From: Triglochin maritima
Lineage: Eukaryota; Streptophyta; Magnoliopsida; Alismatales; Juncaginaceae
NCBI GenBank assembly: GCA_963682175.1
Contig: OY821771.1
Span: 15,127,001 to 15,191,000, forward strand
Reading direction: 5' to 3'
Length of the DNA stretch: 64,000 nt
Part shown: piece after piece, positions 11,009 through 22,773 of the stretch
Numbering within the stretch: the first letter of the stretch is position 1
How the letters are laid out: every line of letters starts with the position of its first letter
The notes under the pieces: generated by a model
The model's input: the letters and a program-made list of their open reading frames with translations, nothing else
What the model was told of the DNA's origin: nothing
The model's database searches: none
Translations under genes and position numbers: made by a program

Positions 11009-12428
11009 GGCGACGAAGATTTTGTTTATTTTTGGTGATTTCAATTCTTTTCTGTTTATCTTGCGCACGATCTAACTATTTGGCTTTGCGTTTCAGGAGA
11101 CAGCGGAGTGCGCGGTGAAATCCGGGCACAGTTGGAGCAAGAAGGGCGGCGAAATCGCCGCATCTAAAGCACAACCTGCGGCGGATCCGCCGCACATCTG
11201 AAACATCTGGGCTACAATTTTTTCTAGGGTCGTCTCCATCTCTGGGTGGACGCGTAGAACAACTAGAAATTTTCGAGAGCCGGCGGCGAACCCGACTGAG
11301 CGTGCGTAGGTAACCTTTGTTGCCTTTTTCCACGTAATTTCTATTCAGAAAATTTCCTTTTTGTAGAATTGCACATGTTAAGCTCAAATTCCATAATTGG
11401 CAATAATTCAACTCTGACCTAAAAATTGGCAAAATTAGAAAGACTTAGTGCATGCATCATATAGTGTTTTGTTTGCATTATTCTAGCTAAATTCTTGCAA
11501 ATTATTTTTTGTTGAAGAGTGCTGGAGGCAAGGTACGTGCGTGGTTTTTATCGATTGCATTTAAGCATATAATTTAGTTTGCATACAACCTTGAAATTGT
11601 CCCCCAATTAAAGACCAATGTTTGACTATCTTTGCTAGATTTAAGTTAAACTATCTTAAGGGCAACTCCGTAGGAAAAGTTACGGTGGGGATTTCATCAC
11701 CCTTCCGTGGCCCACAAATCACAATCCTAAAGTGTCACCCAAACCTTAAAATTAAAATCAATCAGACATTGACCCCTAAGGACTCAGACTCAATTAAGGA
11801 GAAGATTGGTTTGACTTGCTATGACTTGAAGCTGATCGAATTTAATTTGGTGTCTAGAAATTGTTTTTGTGTTGACGTAAGTCTTCCAAGCGAAGTGGTT
11901 GTCTAATTGGCACCGACTCTGTCGGAAGCGCCTCCACTAGCTATACACTGCCTGACCAATTTTGTTTGATTAGTGAGGGAGGTGAATCAAGCAAACCAAT
12001 TCGACTCAACCAGTTAGGAGTCGTCTAGATTTAAGCGACATTAGGTCTAGGATTGTTTGAACCGTGCTTGTTTAGGAAACTTCTGACCAACCCTCTTATC
12101 TATCTTTTAGAGTTTAGTTTCCCTTCTCATCCGAGTCTTCTTTCTCTTCTCATCTCAATTCTCTAGATTAGGATTCCTTTCTCATCTTTCTCCTTCTATT
12201 GTTTGTTTCCATTTTTGAAAAAATAAAAATATAAAAATAAAAAAAATCAATTGATTCTTGAATTTGAATTTGGTATTTAAATTTGGAATGTGAATTCAAA
12301 AATTGATTCAAACCGGTGCACTCAGATTTGGGTTCGGGACTTGAGCAATTGACTCTCACGAGTTCATCTAGATTCCAGTCTAGAGCTTAGCCCCCAATCC
12401 ACCTGTTGCACCACCTCACCCGGATCCA
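11009..12428 (+). other. Untranslated leader of gypsy element A
   Basis: The 1.4 kb between primer site and gag has no coding domain. It shares GATTTCATCACCCTTCC-type blocks (around 11690-11710) with the leader of element B (about 18830) and with a fragment at about 62486, which ties all three to one superfamily. An 18-bp direct repeat (CACCTGTTGCACCACCT) occurs at about 12400 and 12452. Confidence 0.6.
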
Positions 12429-13275
12429 ATGGGTGAGAATGTAGTGGACCCACCTGTTGCACCACCTATGACTCTGAGGGATCGGTGCTACCCAATGATG
12501 GCTGCTCAGCCATCGTGCATCGTTATGCCCGTCATACCGGGTCGTGACTTCAAGCTGAAGGCACAATACATGAGTATGTTGCCCAAGTTCACCTCTAAGG
12601 AAGACCCATATCTCTTCCTTAGAGAATTTGAGGAAATCTGCTCCCTTATGCAATACCAGCATATCTCTGAGGAGGCAATGCGTCTTAAATTCGTGCCTCT
12701 AGCATTGAAGGACGACGCTAAGAAATGACTATATAGTCTAGCCGAAAGATCTATTAGGAGTTGGGCCGAGTTTGTTCAAGTGTTCTTAAAGAAATATTTC
12801 CCCAACCATAAGACTATTAGGATTAGGAATGAAATTGTTGCATTCGTTCAATTTGAGAGCGAGCCGTTCTATTCCTATTTAGAAAGATTTAAGAGCGTGT
12901 TGACCCAATGCCCTCATCATGGAATTCCAAGATGGCAATTGTGCCAAATTATTTATGAGGGATTAACACCTACCTAGGGTTATGGTAGAATCTGTAAGCC
13001 AAGGAAACTTCATGTCCAAAAATGAGAAGGGGTAACAAATAAATGCAGTTGTATCATTACGGTCTGGAAAACAAGTTGATAACAATGTGGTAAATCCTAG
13101 AGCTCCTAATCAATCTAGCCATCAAGCACCCACATGTGACCTGACCATTGAACCTGAAGTCCAATTTGAAAACCCCAACCCACCTACTCAACCTGACCCT
13201 ATAGCTCAACCTGAGTGAGTCTATGTTCCTAAAACCCCATTCCCCAATAGACTCAATAAGAGCTCAAGTGCACAA
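12429..13275 (+). pseudogene. gag of gypsy element A (Athila-like), broken
   Basis: The translation contains the Retrotrans_gag core (FKLKAQYMSMLPKFTSKEDP, FLREFEEICSLM, RSWAEFVQVFLKKYFP, YLERFKSVLTQCPHHGIPRW). Gag forms the virus-like particle. A stop at 12726-12728 (TGA) replaces the tryptophan expected after KK. A second frame break follows LTPT at 12975, and a further stop occurs before the SLRSGKQVDNN segment. The usual CCHC knuckle is absent, suggesting an internal deletion. The protease module follows. Confidence 0.8.
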
Positions 13276-14156
13276 ATGGAGAAAATCTTAGAAGTATTTA
13301 AGCAAGTTAAGGTGAATATTTCATTCCTAGATATGATTCAACAAATACCTGCTTATGCTAAATTCTTAAAGGATCTGTGCACTAGGAAGAGAAAAACGAA
13401 CGTACCAAAGAAGACATTCTTAACTGCAAACATAAGCTCTATTCTGTCCAACTCGTCTCCTATAAAGTATAAGGACCCTGGGTGTCCCACAATTTCATGT
13501 GCGATAGGAGATACTTTTATCAACAAAGCCCTTCTAGACCTTGGTGCTAGTGTTAACTTACTCCCGTTCTCTGTCTATGAGAAACTAAACCTTGGTCCAC
13601 TAAAACCCTCTAAGACAACCATTCAATTTGCTGATTGCTCTGTTAAGAAACCAAGAGGTATAGTAGAGGATGTTTTGATTAAGGTTGGTGATTTCATTTA
13701 CCCAGTGGATTTTGTCTCTCTAGACACTGAACCTGTTGTCGATCCTAAGAGACAATCCCTATAATTCTAGGCAGATCCTTTTTAGCCACTTCTGAAGCTT
13801 TGATAAATTGTCGAAATGGGCTCATGCAACTATCTTTTGGAAATTTAAAAGCTGAATTTAATATCTTTCATGTTGATAGTGAACCAGAAATAGTATGCAA
13901 TCAAAGTGACGTTGTGATGAGATCGTGTATTTATAAGATTTCTGAATCAAATAAATCATCACAAAATAAAAAAGAAAGTGAGAAAAAGGGGAGTAATTCA
14001 TCTAGCCAACCACCATCACTCGAGCAAATAAGAGAACCAACATATGTGAGGGGTGTGGAATCTTTACATCAGAACTCTCAGGGCAACATGGGGAACAATT
14101 CAACGGGATACATGCACCAACATGGTGACATTCAATCCAATTCTGACTATGGTTGA
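13276..14156 (+). pseudogene. Protease module of gypsy element A
   Basis: MEKILEVFKQVKVNI through NYSS-type linker sequence leads to an aspartic protease core. The active-site motif LLDLGASVNLLPF is intact (D of DLGAS), and [18 protein letters not shown] follows. A frameshift near 13764 moves the C-terminal segment into another frame (13800 onward: ALINCRNGLMQLSFGNLKAEF). No reverse transcriptase, RNase H or integrase follows; the sequence goes straight to the GAGGACAATGCATGA block typical of the gypsy 3' region. It may be a non-autonomous derivative. Confidence 0.8.
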
Positions 14157-14590
14157 CTCTGAGCAAATTCAATCCCTCTACCGCAAGTTGACTCAGGTAA
14201 TAATTGCATTTGCTTTATCTTTGCATACATTGAGGACAATGCATGATTTAGGTGTGGGGAGTGTTTATCTATCTATCTATATATTCTGTTGGTTTAAAAA
14301 AAAATTTATTATTCAATGCTCCATCACATAGCTTAAGATTGAACTGCCAAAACCCGTGTACAAATTGCATTGAGTTTTTGTTCTTTATTATATAGTTTTG
14401 CTTGTAGAAACTATGACATAAATCTAAGTTCCAAAGAAATAACCCATTACCCTTTAAGACATGTATGCACTTAAATTGGATGAATCAAATCTTTGAAGTG
14501 GTTGATAAAGAGTAGAGGTTGAGAAAAATATACCGGGAAGTGTGGACTTCTAATAGCAATTAAGCATTGAGTAAAAAAAAGTGAGGAGTG
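14157..14590 (+). other. 3' noncoding part of gypsy element A
   Basis: Contains the post-coding block TTGAGGACAATGCATGATTT at about 14229-14248, also seen in element B (about 31151) and inverted in element C. The remainder to about 14590 is noncoding. Confidence 0.5.
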
Positions 14591-15543
14591 TACCTAACGA
14601 GCATGGAGTGTACCTAACTATGACAGAAACCATCAAGTAAAGTTCTTATTAATTCAAGCAAGCATACTAATATCTCTCACAAACAATAAAATCTAGCATT
14701 CATACCACCTACATAACATGTACATACATCTACTCCACCCCCAAAGGGGATGGAACTACTCACACATATTTAAACTAACTACTCTAACAAAATGAAGCAT
14801 TATACTGATATAAAACTACACTAATCAAGCAAGAAATATTAAAGAAGCATAAAAGGAAAGGAAAGACTAAACAAACATGCACAAATTAAAAGACAAGATT
14901 AAAAGAAACTAGAAGAATTATTTTATTAACAAATGACTCACATTGAAGGTAGCATTCTTCTCCACCTTGTGTTTTTGCTTCAAGGCTCACTCCTTAGTAG
15001 AGAGAATACCACCAAGCAATGGGTGATTACAATGGAAGGTGAAGAGTTCTATTTATAGGCATGGAAAAAGCTAATCCGGGACAATCCCCCGATGTGGGAC
15101 AAAACCAATACCAAAAATAGCCTAAACAAACATTAATACATGTCCAAGCGAAATCTTAACGGATCTGGGATGATCTATAACGCCCAGATCCGTCTGCTTT
15201 TTGTGTTGGGCTTTGCTTGAAGTATTTCTTGGTTTTGGATGCATCTACTTGGTTTGTTGGAGCTCCGACCCGAATCGAATTGCCAAAATACTCCCCATGA
15301 TGGTATGGAGTTTCCTGTTTTTCTCTTAGGTCCTTCGGTCTTACGATCAGGTCCTTCTCCCTTGCATCTTAGTCCTCAGGTCTCACAATTGAGTCCTTTT
15401 TCCTGCTTTTGGGTCCTTTTATGGCTCTTCTCTTCAAACCTCTTTATTCCTGAAAACTAAACATAAAACTCGTCACGTAGCATTGCTCAGGTGTAAGATA
15501 ATGGATATAAGATACAAATATAAGCATGAAATGATGTCAATCA
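14585..15543 (-). repeat. Truncated gypsy LTR, reverse orientation
   Basis: This matches the - strand LTR at 43375-44726 over most of its length (blocks GCATGGaaTGTACCTAA, CCACCCccAAAGGG, the TATA region TTCTATTTATAGG at about 15048, and the CGGGACAATCCCC block). It ends with the family terminus ...GTCAATCA at 15543. The left side (the LTR 3' end) is missing, so it was truncated after insertion. The right junction abuts ATAGTCGAG, which is uninterrupted in the paralogous copy at 31215. Confidence 0.75.
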
Positions 15544-16781
15544 ATAGTCGAGTCTTTTCCTTTGATTTTTCTTCTTATTTTGTGTGCATTGTTAGGGTCA
15601 TGTTAGTGTGCTGCATTTAATATATCTACCTGCCATGATCCTTGGGTGACTTGTCTTCTTTTGCTTGCCTAGTGCTTGAAATTTTAACATTTCTTTCAAA
15701 ATCTTCATGTGTTTGTGAAAGAAAATGTTTTGTGCGTTTTGCGTGTGTTTAGCATGTGCAAAACCATTTCGAGGCAATCAAAAGAGAAGCTCCCAGAATT
15801 GACATGTACATCATGCATTACGATATCTAGTATACCGATTTAAGTCTTATCGAGTTGTAAGTATGCACCCCAATCTTCCCTCAGGATCGTGTAATCATAA
15901 TGTTTCAGTACTCAGACAAACAAAGAAGTCCACTCTGAACCAAGTGAGTCGAATAATTCGTGTCTATTAGTATAAGGAAGTTTGTCGTAGTTAGGGACCC
16001 TTAAAATCTTGTTGTGAAACTTTAAGTGTAGGGGTTTTGGTTCCTATGTAGATAATAAATAAATAAGTGGTGTTCTCTTTTCTCGCACGACTCCTATCAC
16101 TCGGGAAATTAGGTCCGAGGGGACTTAGTGCCTGGTGCTTTGGAGTCATCTAACTTGGGATGCACCGACCGAACTCCAGTTACAGGGGTGGTAGGGATCA
16201 CCTTATGTGGAGATTTGGGGGAAGGTCTACGTGATAGTGTAAGACCTCACAGGCAATGATGCACGAAACCCGGCCCTGGGAGAATCAAACACGAACTAGT
16301 GTAAAGCATAATGCTCCAAAAAAAGAAAAATAAAAAAGGAAAAATGAGAACCTTAATGGACTTTACACTTTGTATCACTTGAGGATGTTAAGGTTGCCCA
16401 TGTTTGTTACTTAAGTCCTTAACTAATTTGCATGAATGGTTCATTAGGCTAAGTTGGTGGACTGAATACAAATATAGAGTCTGCCCGTAGAATTACCGTG
16501 TCCAATGATCGACGAAAATGAGTCCATCGAGTCGTGTTGCTAGGTTGAATAATGCATATTTGTTCGGATTTTGTGGGTGTATCCGCTGAAAACCCTCAGG
16601 AGACATCACTCCTCCTCCTTGGTGACAATGAGGTTTAACGGCTTGTTGCACGTGCTAAGTGCAACCGTGATTCCTACGAAAGTGAGTTATGATTTCCATG
16701 TTTTCGTATGTTTTTCCTTTCTTTAAATTTTCTCTTTCTTTGTTTTGCTCGGGACTAGCTAAAGGTAAGTGTGGGGGTATT
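15544..16781 (+). repeat. Gypsy 3' internal region, duplicated at 31215-32449
   Basis: This noncoding stretch ends in a polypurine-like GGTAAGTGTGGGGGTATT immediately before an LTR. It is a direct repeat of 31215-32449. Similarity starts at ATAGTCGAG (15544 and 31215) and continues into the LTR start. Element C carries part of it in inverted orientation at 34007-34140. It lies between the coding part and 3' LTR of this gypsy family. Confidence 0.85.
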
Positions 16782-18192
16782 TGATTAGTAGCATATCATG
16801 CATCATATTCATGCTATATATCCTTAATTTTACCCCAATATTGTGCTACTCGAGTGTTTGTTGTTATATTTCAGGTAGTAGGTAATAAAGAAGAGAAGGA
16901 AAGAGAAAAATGACTGAAATGTAAGAAGAAAGGACTTAAATGAGACAAAATGGACCCCTCGGTCATACACAAGGACCCATCTGCAAGAGGGGAGGACCTG
17001 GACGTAAGCCCAAAAGGACTAAATAGCACACCGAGAACTCTGCACCATCATAAGGAGTATTTTGGCAATTATATTTAGGCCTAGACTCCAATAACTGACC
17101 CAAGTACACCACACATGACTAATTGAAGCAATAAAGAAGATATGCAAAAATTGGTCCGATCCGAGAAAAGGTGACCGCCAATTGGCTGCCCAAGACCACC
17201 AATTAGTGGTCCCTTTTTCTCATAATCTGACCCGATTTCTTGTGGATATGGGTTATATGTTTATGTCGATTCTGAGAATGTTTCATGAGCCCCACATCGG
17301 GGGATTGTCCTCTGTTACCTTTTTCTATAACTGTAAATAGAACTCTTCATCCTCATTTGTATTTACTACATGCTTGGTGGCATTCTCTCTACTTGGAGTA
17401 AGCATTGGAGGAAAACTCAATGTGGAGAAGAATTCTACTTGTAATGTGAGTCATGTAAATAAAATAATTTTTCATAGTTCATTTTAATGTTGTCTTTGTT
17501 TTAATGCTTGCATGTTTAGCTTGTTTGTTTTCTTTATCGTAGTATAATTAGAATGTCTCATTTTCTTAATGTCATGAGTAGTCTGTAGTTCCATCCCCCT
17601 TTGGGGGTGGAGATGATGTTTATACATGCAATAAAGAATGGAAATGAATGCTTTATTTTGAAATGTGTTGATAAATGTGAATATATGCTTGCTTGTTTAG
17701 AGTAGAACACTTCACTTGATGGGTTTCGCCACAACTATTAGACACATCCCATGCTTGTTTAGGTTCTGAAATAACCAACTTGTGTACCTGAATGTTAATC
17801 AACTAGGTTAGTGATTGGATTGATTGGTTTTGCCATATCCACTAGACACTTCCTATGAAAGAAAACACAACCTACATTTGTGCCCGTTTAATGCATTCTT
17901 CACCATCTTATTGCATGTGTATACTCACTCCACTCCTCAGGGGTTTCTCTTCCTAATTTGCAGTCTAGTTATTAAGCTCTCTTAGTTTAGTTTTAATCCA
18001 TCGCTAGTTGCCTTTTTGCATTTGTTACTTTTTTTAGTGTAGTTTAGTGTAGCATAATCAAATCTCTTCTCCCTTTATTTGCCATTTGATTTCGGACAAA
18101 CCAGAAGCTACTCACCTCCCCGTGGATCGACCCGTACTTGCCGCATCTTCACTGACATCATGCACTTGCTGTCTAAACTTAAGCGATTAAAT
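16782..18192 (+). repeat. Gypsy LTR shared between an upstream 3' end and element B
   Basis: The LTR starts TGATTAGTAGCATATC just after a polypurine tract and ends near 18192, seven bases before a primer site. An LTR with an element 3' end on its left and a primer site plus gag on its right is what LTR-LTR recombination between neighbouring elements leaves. It is about 1.4 kb. The same family occurs at 57965 and, as a 53-bp stub, at 32450-32502. Confidence 0.8.
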
Positions 18193-18198
18193 AAGTTT

Positions 18199-18216
18199 TG
18201 GCACAGTTGTCGGGGA
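18199..18216 (+). other. Degenerate tRNA-Asp-type primer binding site of gypsy element B
   Basis: TGGCACAGTTGTCGGGGA differs from the family primer site at three positions. Its place directly after the LTR supports the call. Confidence 0.75.
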
Positions 18217-19296
18217 GGTGCTCAGTCTAGACTCTGGTTTTACCAATTCGAGTGGATTTAATCTTTGTTTTGTCATTTTTCTTTGTTTCAGGAGGCCTTG
18301 AAGATCAAGGGCGGTCACCAGGAGAAGTGTGGAGGAAAATGGAACTAAATGCACCGCCAATCAGCGACCCAAGGCTGCCAACTAGCGGTCTGGTAAGCTC
18401 TGTTTCCCTCTTTCTTTCTTTGGTTGGTTGCTATACTCAATATAGTGTTCTGGGGCTCAATTTGGCATGTTTTGACTTGCAGTTTGCCCCTAGATCAATA
18501 ATCAATCCCCTTTAAATCAACTTGCCCACTAAAACCCAAAACAAAAGATTAGGCATTCTTGCTTGTTTAGGTCATGCATCATATATTTGAGTTAGGCACG
18601 TAGTTTGTCTTTTATTTTGCTTTACTTTCAGTTGTTGAGTGTTGGCGTGAGGTACACACTTCCTACTCTCATTCATGCATTTTTTCGTATGACCATGCAT
18701 TAGTTAGTAGGAATTACATTGAAACAAGAGTGAGATGAGTGTTTGATTGATGAGTTGCTTGATAGATTAAGGAATCAAAACATCTTTAAGGGGCACCACC
18801 TATAGTTTTCAAGATAAGGTGGGGGATTTCATCACCCCTTCCTTCAGCCCCACAAAACACCTCTCAAAAAGCCTAATTTCAAAATCAGGTAGACATTGGC
18901 CTAAGGATCACGGGCGGATTAGGAGTGTGATCCAGTCGCGACCGTCGTGACCTGATTGGCTTCACCCACTCTGTCGATAGTAGGAGAGATGAGATCTCCA
19001 GATCTTGTCTCATTTGTAGGGCTCTGTGGTCTTCGTCGTAGGGAGGTGAGGCATGTGGAGGCCGTGTGACCTTTGCAGTTAGGCGTCGTCTAGCTGTAAG
19101 GGCCTATAACGACCTTAGGTTGTTTGCGCCTTGTTTGCTTGTGTGCTTCTACCAGTACCCACCCGTCGTCGCATAATGATTTCTTCCCTTCTCTCCTGAG
19201 TCATCCCCTCTCATTTGTGTCTTCCCTTCTTCTCCTCTACGTACATTCTGTTTTTTTTAAAAATAAAATATAAAAAAAGTTTTTCTTTCTTTTTCG
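18217..19296 (+). other. Untranslated leader of gypsy element B
   Basis: A noncoding leader with the block GGTGGGGGATTTCATCACCC at about 18820. The same blocks appear in element A and at about 62480-62510. No gene is visible; the frame at 18252-18515 is not supported by any domain. Confidence 0.65.
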
Positions 19297-20633
19297 TTGG
19301 ACTCGTGTGGGTGCGCAGCTTTGTGCATGCTAGTGTGGTCACAACATGTTGCGGGTCGTTTGACGAGATATGACATCGATTTGTCTTCGATTGTTGACTT
19401 TTCATACACATCCCTGTCCCGTGTCGTACACAGTCACAGGACCATGACAAGTCATCGACCACACGAGGACGAGTCAAGTATTGGACCTCTACACAGTCCC
19501 AGGACTAGTGAAGTGAGGGTCCACCACCTCAACAATTGGTTCCCTAGGTTCTTATTCCCCTACCCGAGTCGTACTGCTCTACCTTCTTGCATCGTATTGC
19601 CAGAGGCGAATGAGAACTACTTTGAGGTTAAGCCTCAGTTTATCTCCATGCTCTCTCACTTCACTGGAAAGGGTGACCCCTATATCTTTCTCAAGGAATT
19701 TGAGGAGGTCTGTGCTATGTTCAAGCTGCAACAACTTAGGATAGACTCCATCCATCTTAGGCTTGTCCCCTTTGCACTAAAGGATGATGGCAAGAAGTAA
19801 TTGTACAGCAACCAGGTGAATGCCTTTAAGACTTAGGATGAATTTCAATATGCATTCCTCAAGAAGTACTTTCCAAATTATCAAACTCAAAAATTGAGGA
19901 ACAAAATCAATTCGTTTTATCAACATGAGACCGAATCATTTCATGCATACTTAGAGAGATTCAAGGAGCTACTATCATCATGCCCTCACCATGACATCGA
20001 GTTGTGGCACTTTTCTCAGATTGTCAACGAGGTTCTTCAGTTCCCGTCCTGAACGCTCCTTAAGTCCATGTGTCAAGGAGTGTTTTTAGGAAAGGATGAA
20101 AGGGAGGCATGGACTTTCCTAGAAGACCTCGCTGAGAAAACCGTGCAGTGGGAGAGTGTGAGGGAACCATCACCTTAATCTAGCATAGGAGCGATGATCG
20201 CAAATGAAAACTCAACTAGATCGGGTACCGTATTTGCTATCGATACCACTATGGCCACCGAGGCACGCATGGCGGCCTTAATGCACCACATGGATTCGAT
20301 TGAGCTCCAAAACCAGCATGGTGTGTCTCATGTGTCTGCATCTGGTCCGGTTCCTTGTTATTTGTGTGATAGGATAGGTCATGTAGGAGGTGAGTGTGCA
20401 TTCATTCCTCCTGAGATGGAACATGTCAATGCCATCTATGATAGACCAAGGAATGACCCATATTCATCATCATATAAACCTGGATGGAGCAACCACCCTA
20501 ACTTTTCAGGGAACCAAAATAATGCCCAGGGTGGTCCTTCAAACTTCTCTAGACCACCTAATAGACCACACCAACCTCCCATGCATTCACAATCTTTTCA
20601 GCCACCCCATCCCAAATCACCAACCCACTGGGT
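19297..20633 (+). pseudogene. gag of gypsy element B, 5' part (cut by copia insertion)
   Basis: The gag core is recognisable (FEVKPQFISMLSHFTGKGDP, FLKEFEEVCAMFKLQQ, FLKKYFPN, YLERFKELLSSCPHHDIE), followed by a zinc-knuckle-like CYLCDRIGHVGGEC. Stops occur at 19798 (TAA) and 19834 (TAG), both where the family has tryptophan, plus others near 20050 and 20176. The frame 20194-20652 runs through the knuckle and a Pro/Asn-rich tail into the LTR of a copia element inserted at 20634. Gag resumes at 29034. Confidence 0.85.
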
Positions 20634-22436
20634 TGAAGGGAATGTGTTCTAAAAGTTTTACTTTTAAATGTCAATTATTATGAATTGAATGAGAAAATCG
20701 TTTTGTTCCTTGTTTATGTTATTCGTCTTTTAGAAATGTTAAGGAAGAGGCTCTTGGTCCTTAACCGTAGAGCTCTAAAAGATATTGGTTTACATAAAAC
20801 AAAAAGATATTCGTAATCATGGTAATTAACATGGGACATTAATTGCCGGGTTAAGATTGTCGTGTTGGTCATAGATCATTGTAGCTCTACAAGTGAGTGA
20901 CAACACGGGTATGCAAAAGAGGAAAATATTACTTTTGTATACTGAATAGACCTAATAAGTAAAATATTATAGAAATGTGTTTCTGTGTCATTAATATTTT
21001 ATTGTGTCCTTGGTCCTTTGATATGAGACTTATATCCGATCGCTTAAGGAGTTCTTAATTAGACTAGTGTCTTGAGCTATCGATGAGTGTAGTGTAAAGA
21101 CATTAGTTGGTTAAGTACAACTTTTGTTGGAGAAGATAGCTAGTCAAAAGATTATCATTGCCCCTCTTAATTGAGTAATGATATTAGTGGGCCCCTTGAT
21201 AAAGCAAAGTTATAATGTGCACAATGTGATTTGAGTTAAGTCACATATTTATAACTAGCTTAAAGAGATCAAGAAATGAATACTAATACAAAGATGACAC
21301 AATACTACTTTGTGTGTATTCTTAATATCATGAGGCAAGGGACGGACACAAGTGATACACACTATCACTAAATGGATCGGGTTTTGGTTCGAGTGGAATT
21401 AAGACATCTAACTAATTGGGAGCTATAATGTGTAGCTAGATACCGCTTATAGCTTGTGATATTAAGCTCTTAATATCACTGCCAACTTAGTTTAGATCCT
21501 CCCATAGGTCACACCACAGAACTGGGAAACAAGAAATGGGGATTTTGAGTTCATAAGATGTGTCGGGTTTCATGTAGAAAATATGACACATGGGGTGAAC
21601 AAGCAAAATCAAAATTATGTTGTGGTTAATGACATAATTAGAATCTAAATTAAATTCATATGTGATGTAAATATTATGGGGTGTAATGATTGATCATTAC
21701 ATAGGATAATATGTTACATAAGTTGTGAATTTACTACTAATCCCGAAATGTCAAATTTTGTAGGGGTTAAACCAAAATTTGACAAGTCTGCAGAACAGTG
21801 CTCAAACGGTCGACCGGATAGCAGTAAACAGTCGACCGATCGGGCGCGGTCGACCGGACGTGTCTCGACCGATAATGGAATTTTCATCTGTTCGAACGGT
21901 CTCGACCGAATTTTGCATGAGATCATGGGCAAGGGGTTGCACATGAATAGGTAATTTAGAGAGAGCTTATAAATACAAGCTTATTTCATTACCCAAATAT
22001 CTAATTCATTATTTCTTGTGGAAAATTCTATCTCCATAATTATCCACGAAAATCCCTTAATTCTTAAGTTTAGTTTTAGTTCTTAAGAGACCATCTTCTC
22101 AAGAGAATTAAAGAGGGGTTAGTAATTGGATTCTAAACCCTATCGGAGATTGAGAGACTAGCTTCCCTCTCTCCGATCTTGTTTAGAGTTTGGTGAATAC
22201 TCGGAGGCATCTGGCGCAGCGAGGAGCATCCCCAACGTCTCCGAATCTTCAAGAAGTTTTAGAGAACTTCTAGGTATGAATTTCGGAGTCCATATTTGTT
22301 TTAATAAAGTTTTGAAACTAGATATTGAAACAAATTGATGCATGCATGAAATAAATTATAGAAAATTGAAAATTGATCCTTATTATACATAAAAAATTCG
22401 AAAATATATATGTATAATCAAACATGAAATCCTACC
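20634..22436 (+). repeat. 5' LTR of the copia element
   Basis: It starts TGAAGGGAATGTG and ends TACC; the 3' copy ends TACA. A TATA box, TATAAATA, is at 21968-21975. The U3 part at about 21809-21908 carries two exact CGGTCGACCG decamers and several damaged ones. It is about 248 bp shorter than the 3' LTR because a block of U3 between about 21900 and the TATA box is missing here. Confidence 0.92.
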
Positions 22437-22437
22437 G

Positions 22438-22449
22438 TGGTATCAGAGC
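22438..22449 (+). other. Primer binding site of the copia element (initiator tRNA-Met)
   Basis: TGGTATCAGAGC is complementary to the 3' end of plant initiator tRNA-Met, the usual copia primer. It starts two bases after the LTR. Confidence 0.95.
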
Positions 22450-22773
22450 ATAGGGTTCAATTTTCTCATGATTTATGGCTGTAAACAAATTTAGTTTACC
22501 ATAAAACGACAAGAATCACAAAAGTTTGAAGATGCTAATATTGCTAAAATTCAAAAAGGTTGTGATTAGAAAATGTTTTCTTACCTTGATATTGTAATGT
22601 ATTCGATAGCCCTTAGCTAGTCTATATTACAATTGATAGGATCTTGGATTGTTGCATTTATGGGCAAAGATTTTAATTTGCAACATTTACATTTATATAT
22701 TCGATATATGTATGCATGTGTATTAAAACATAAAATTGGCATTAAAATCCTGTATGATTTATTTTGTAGAAAA

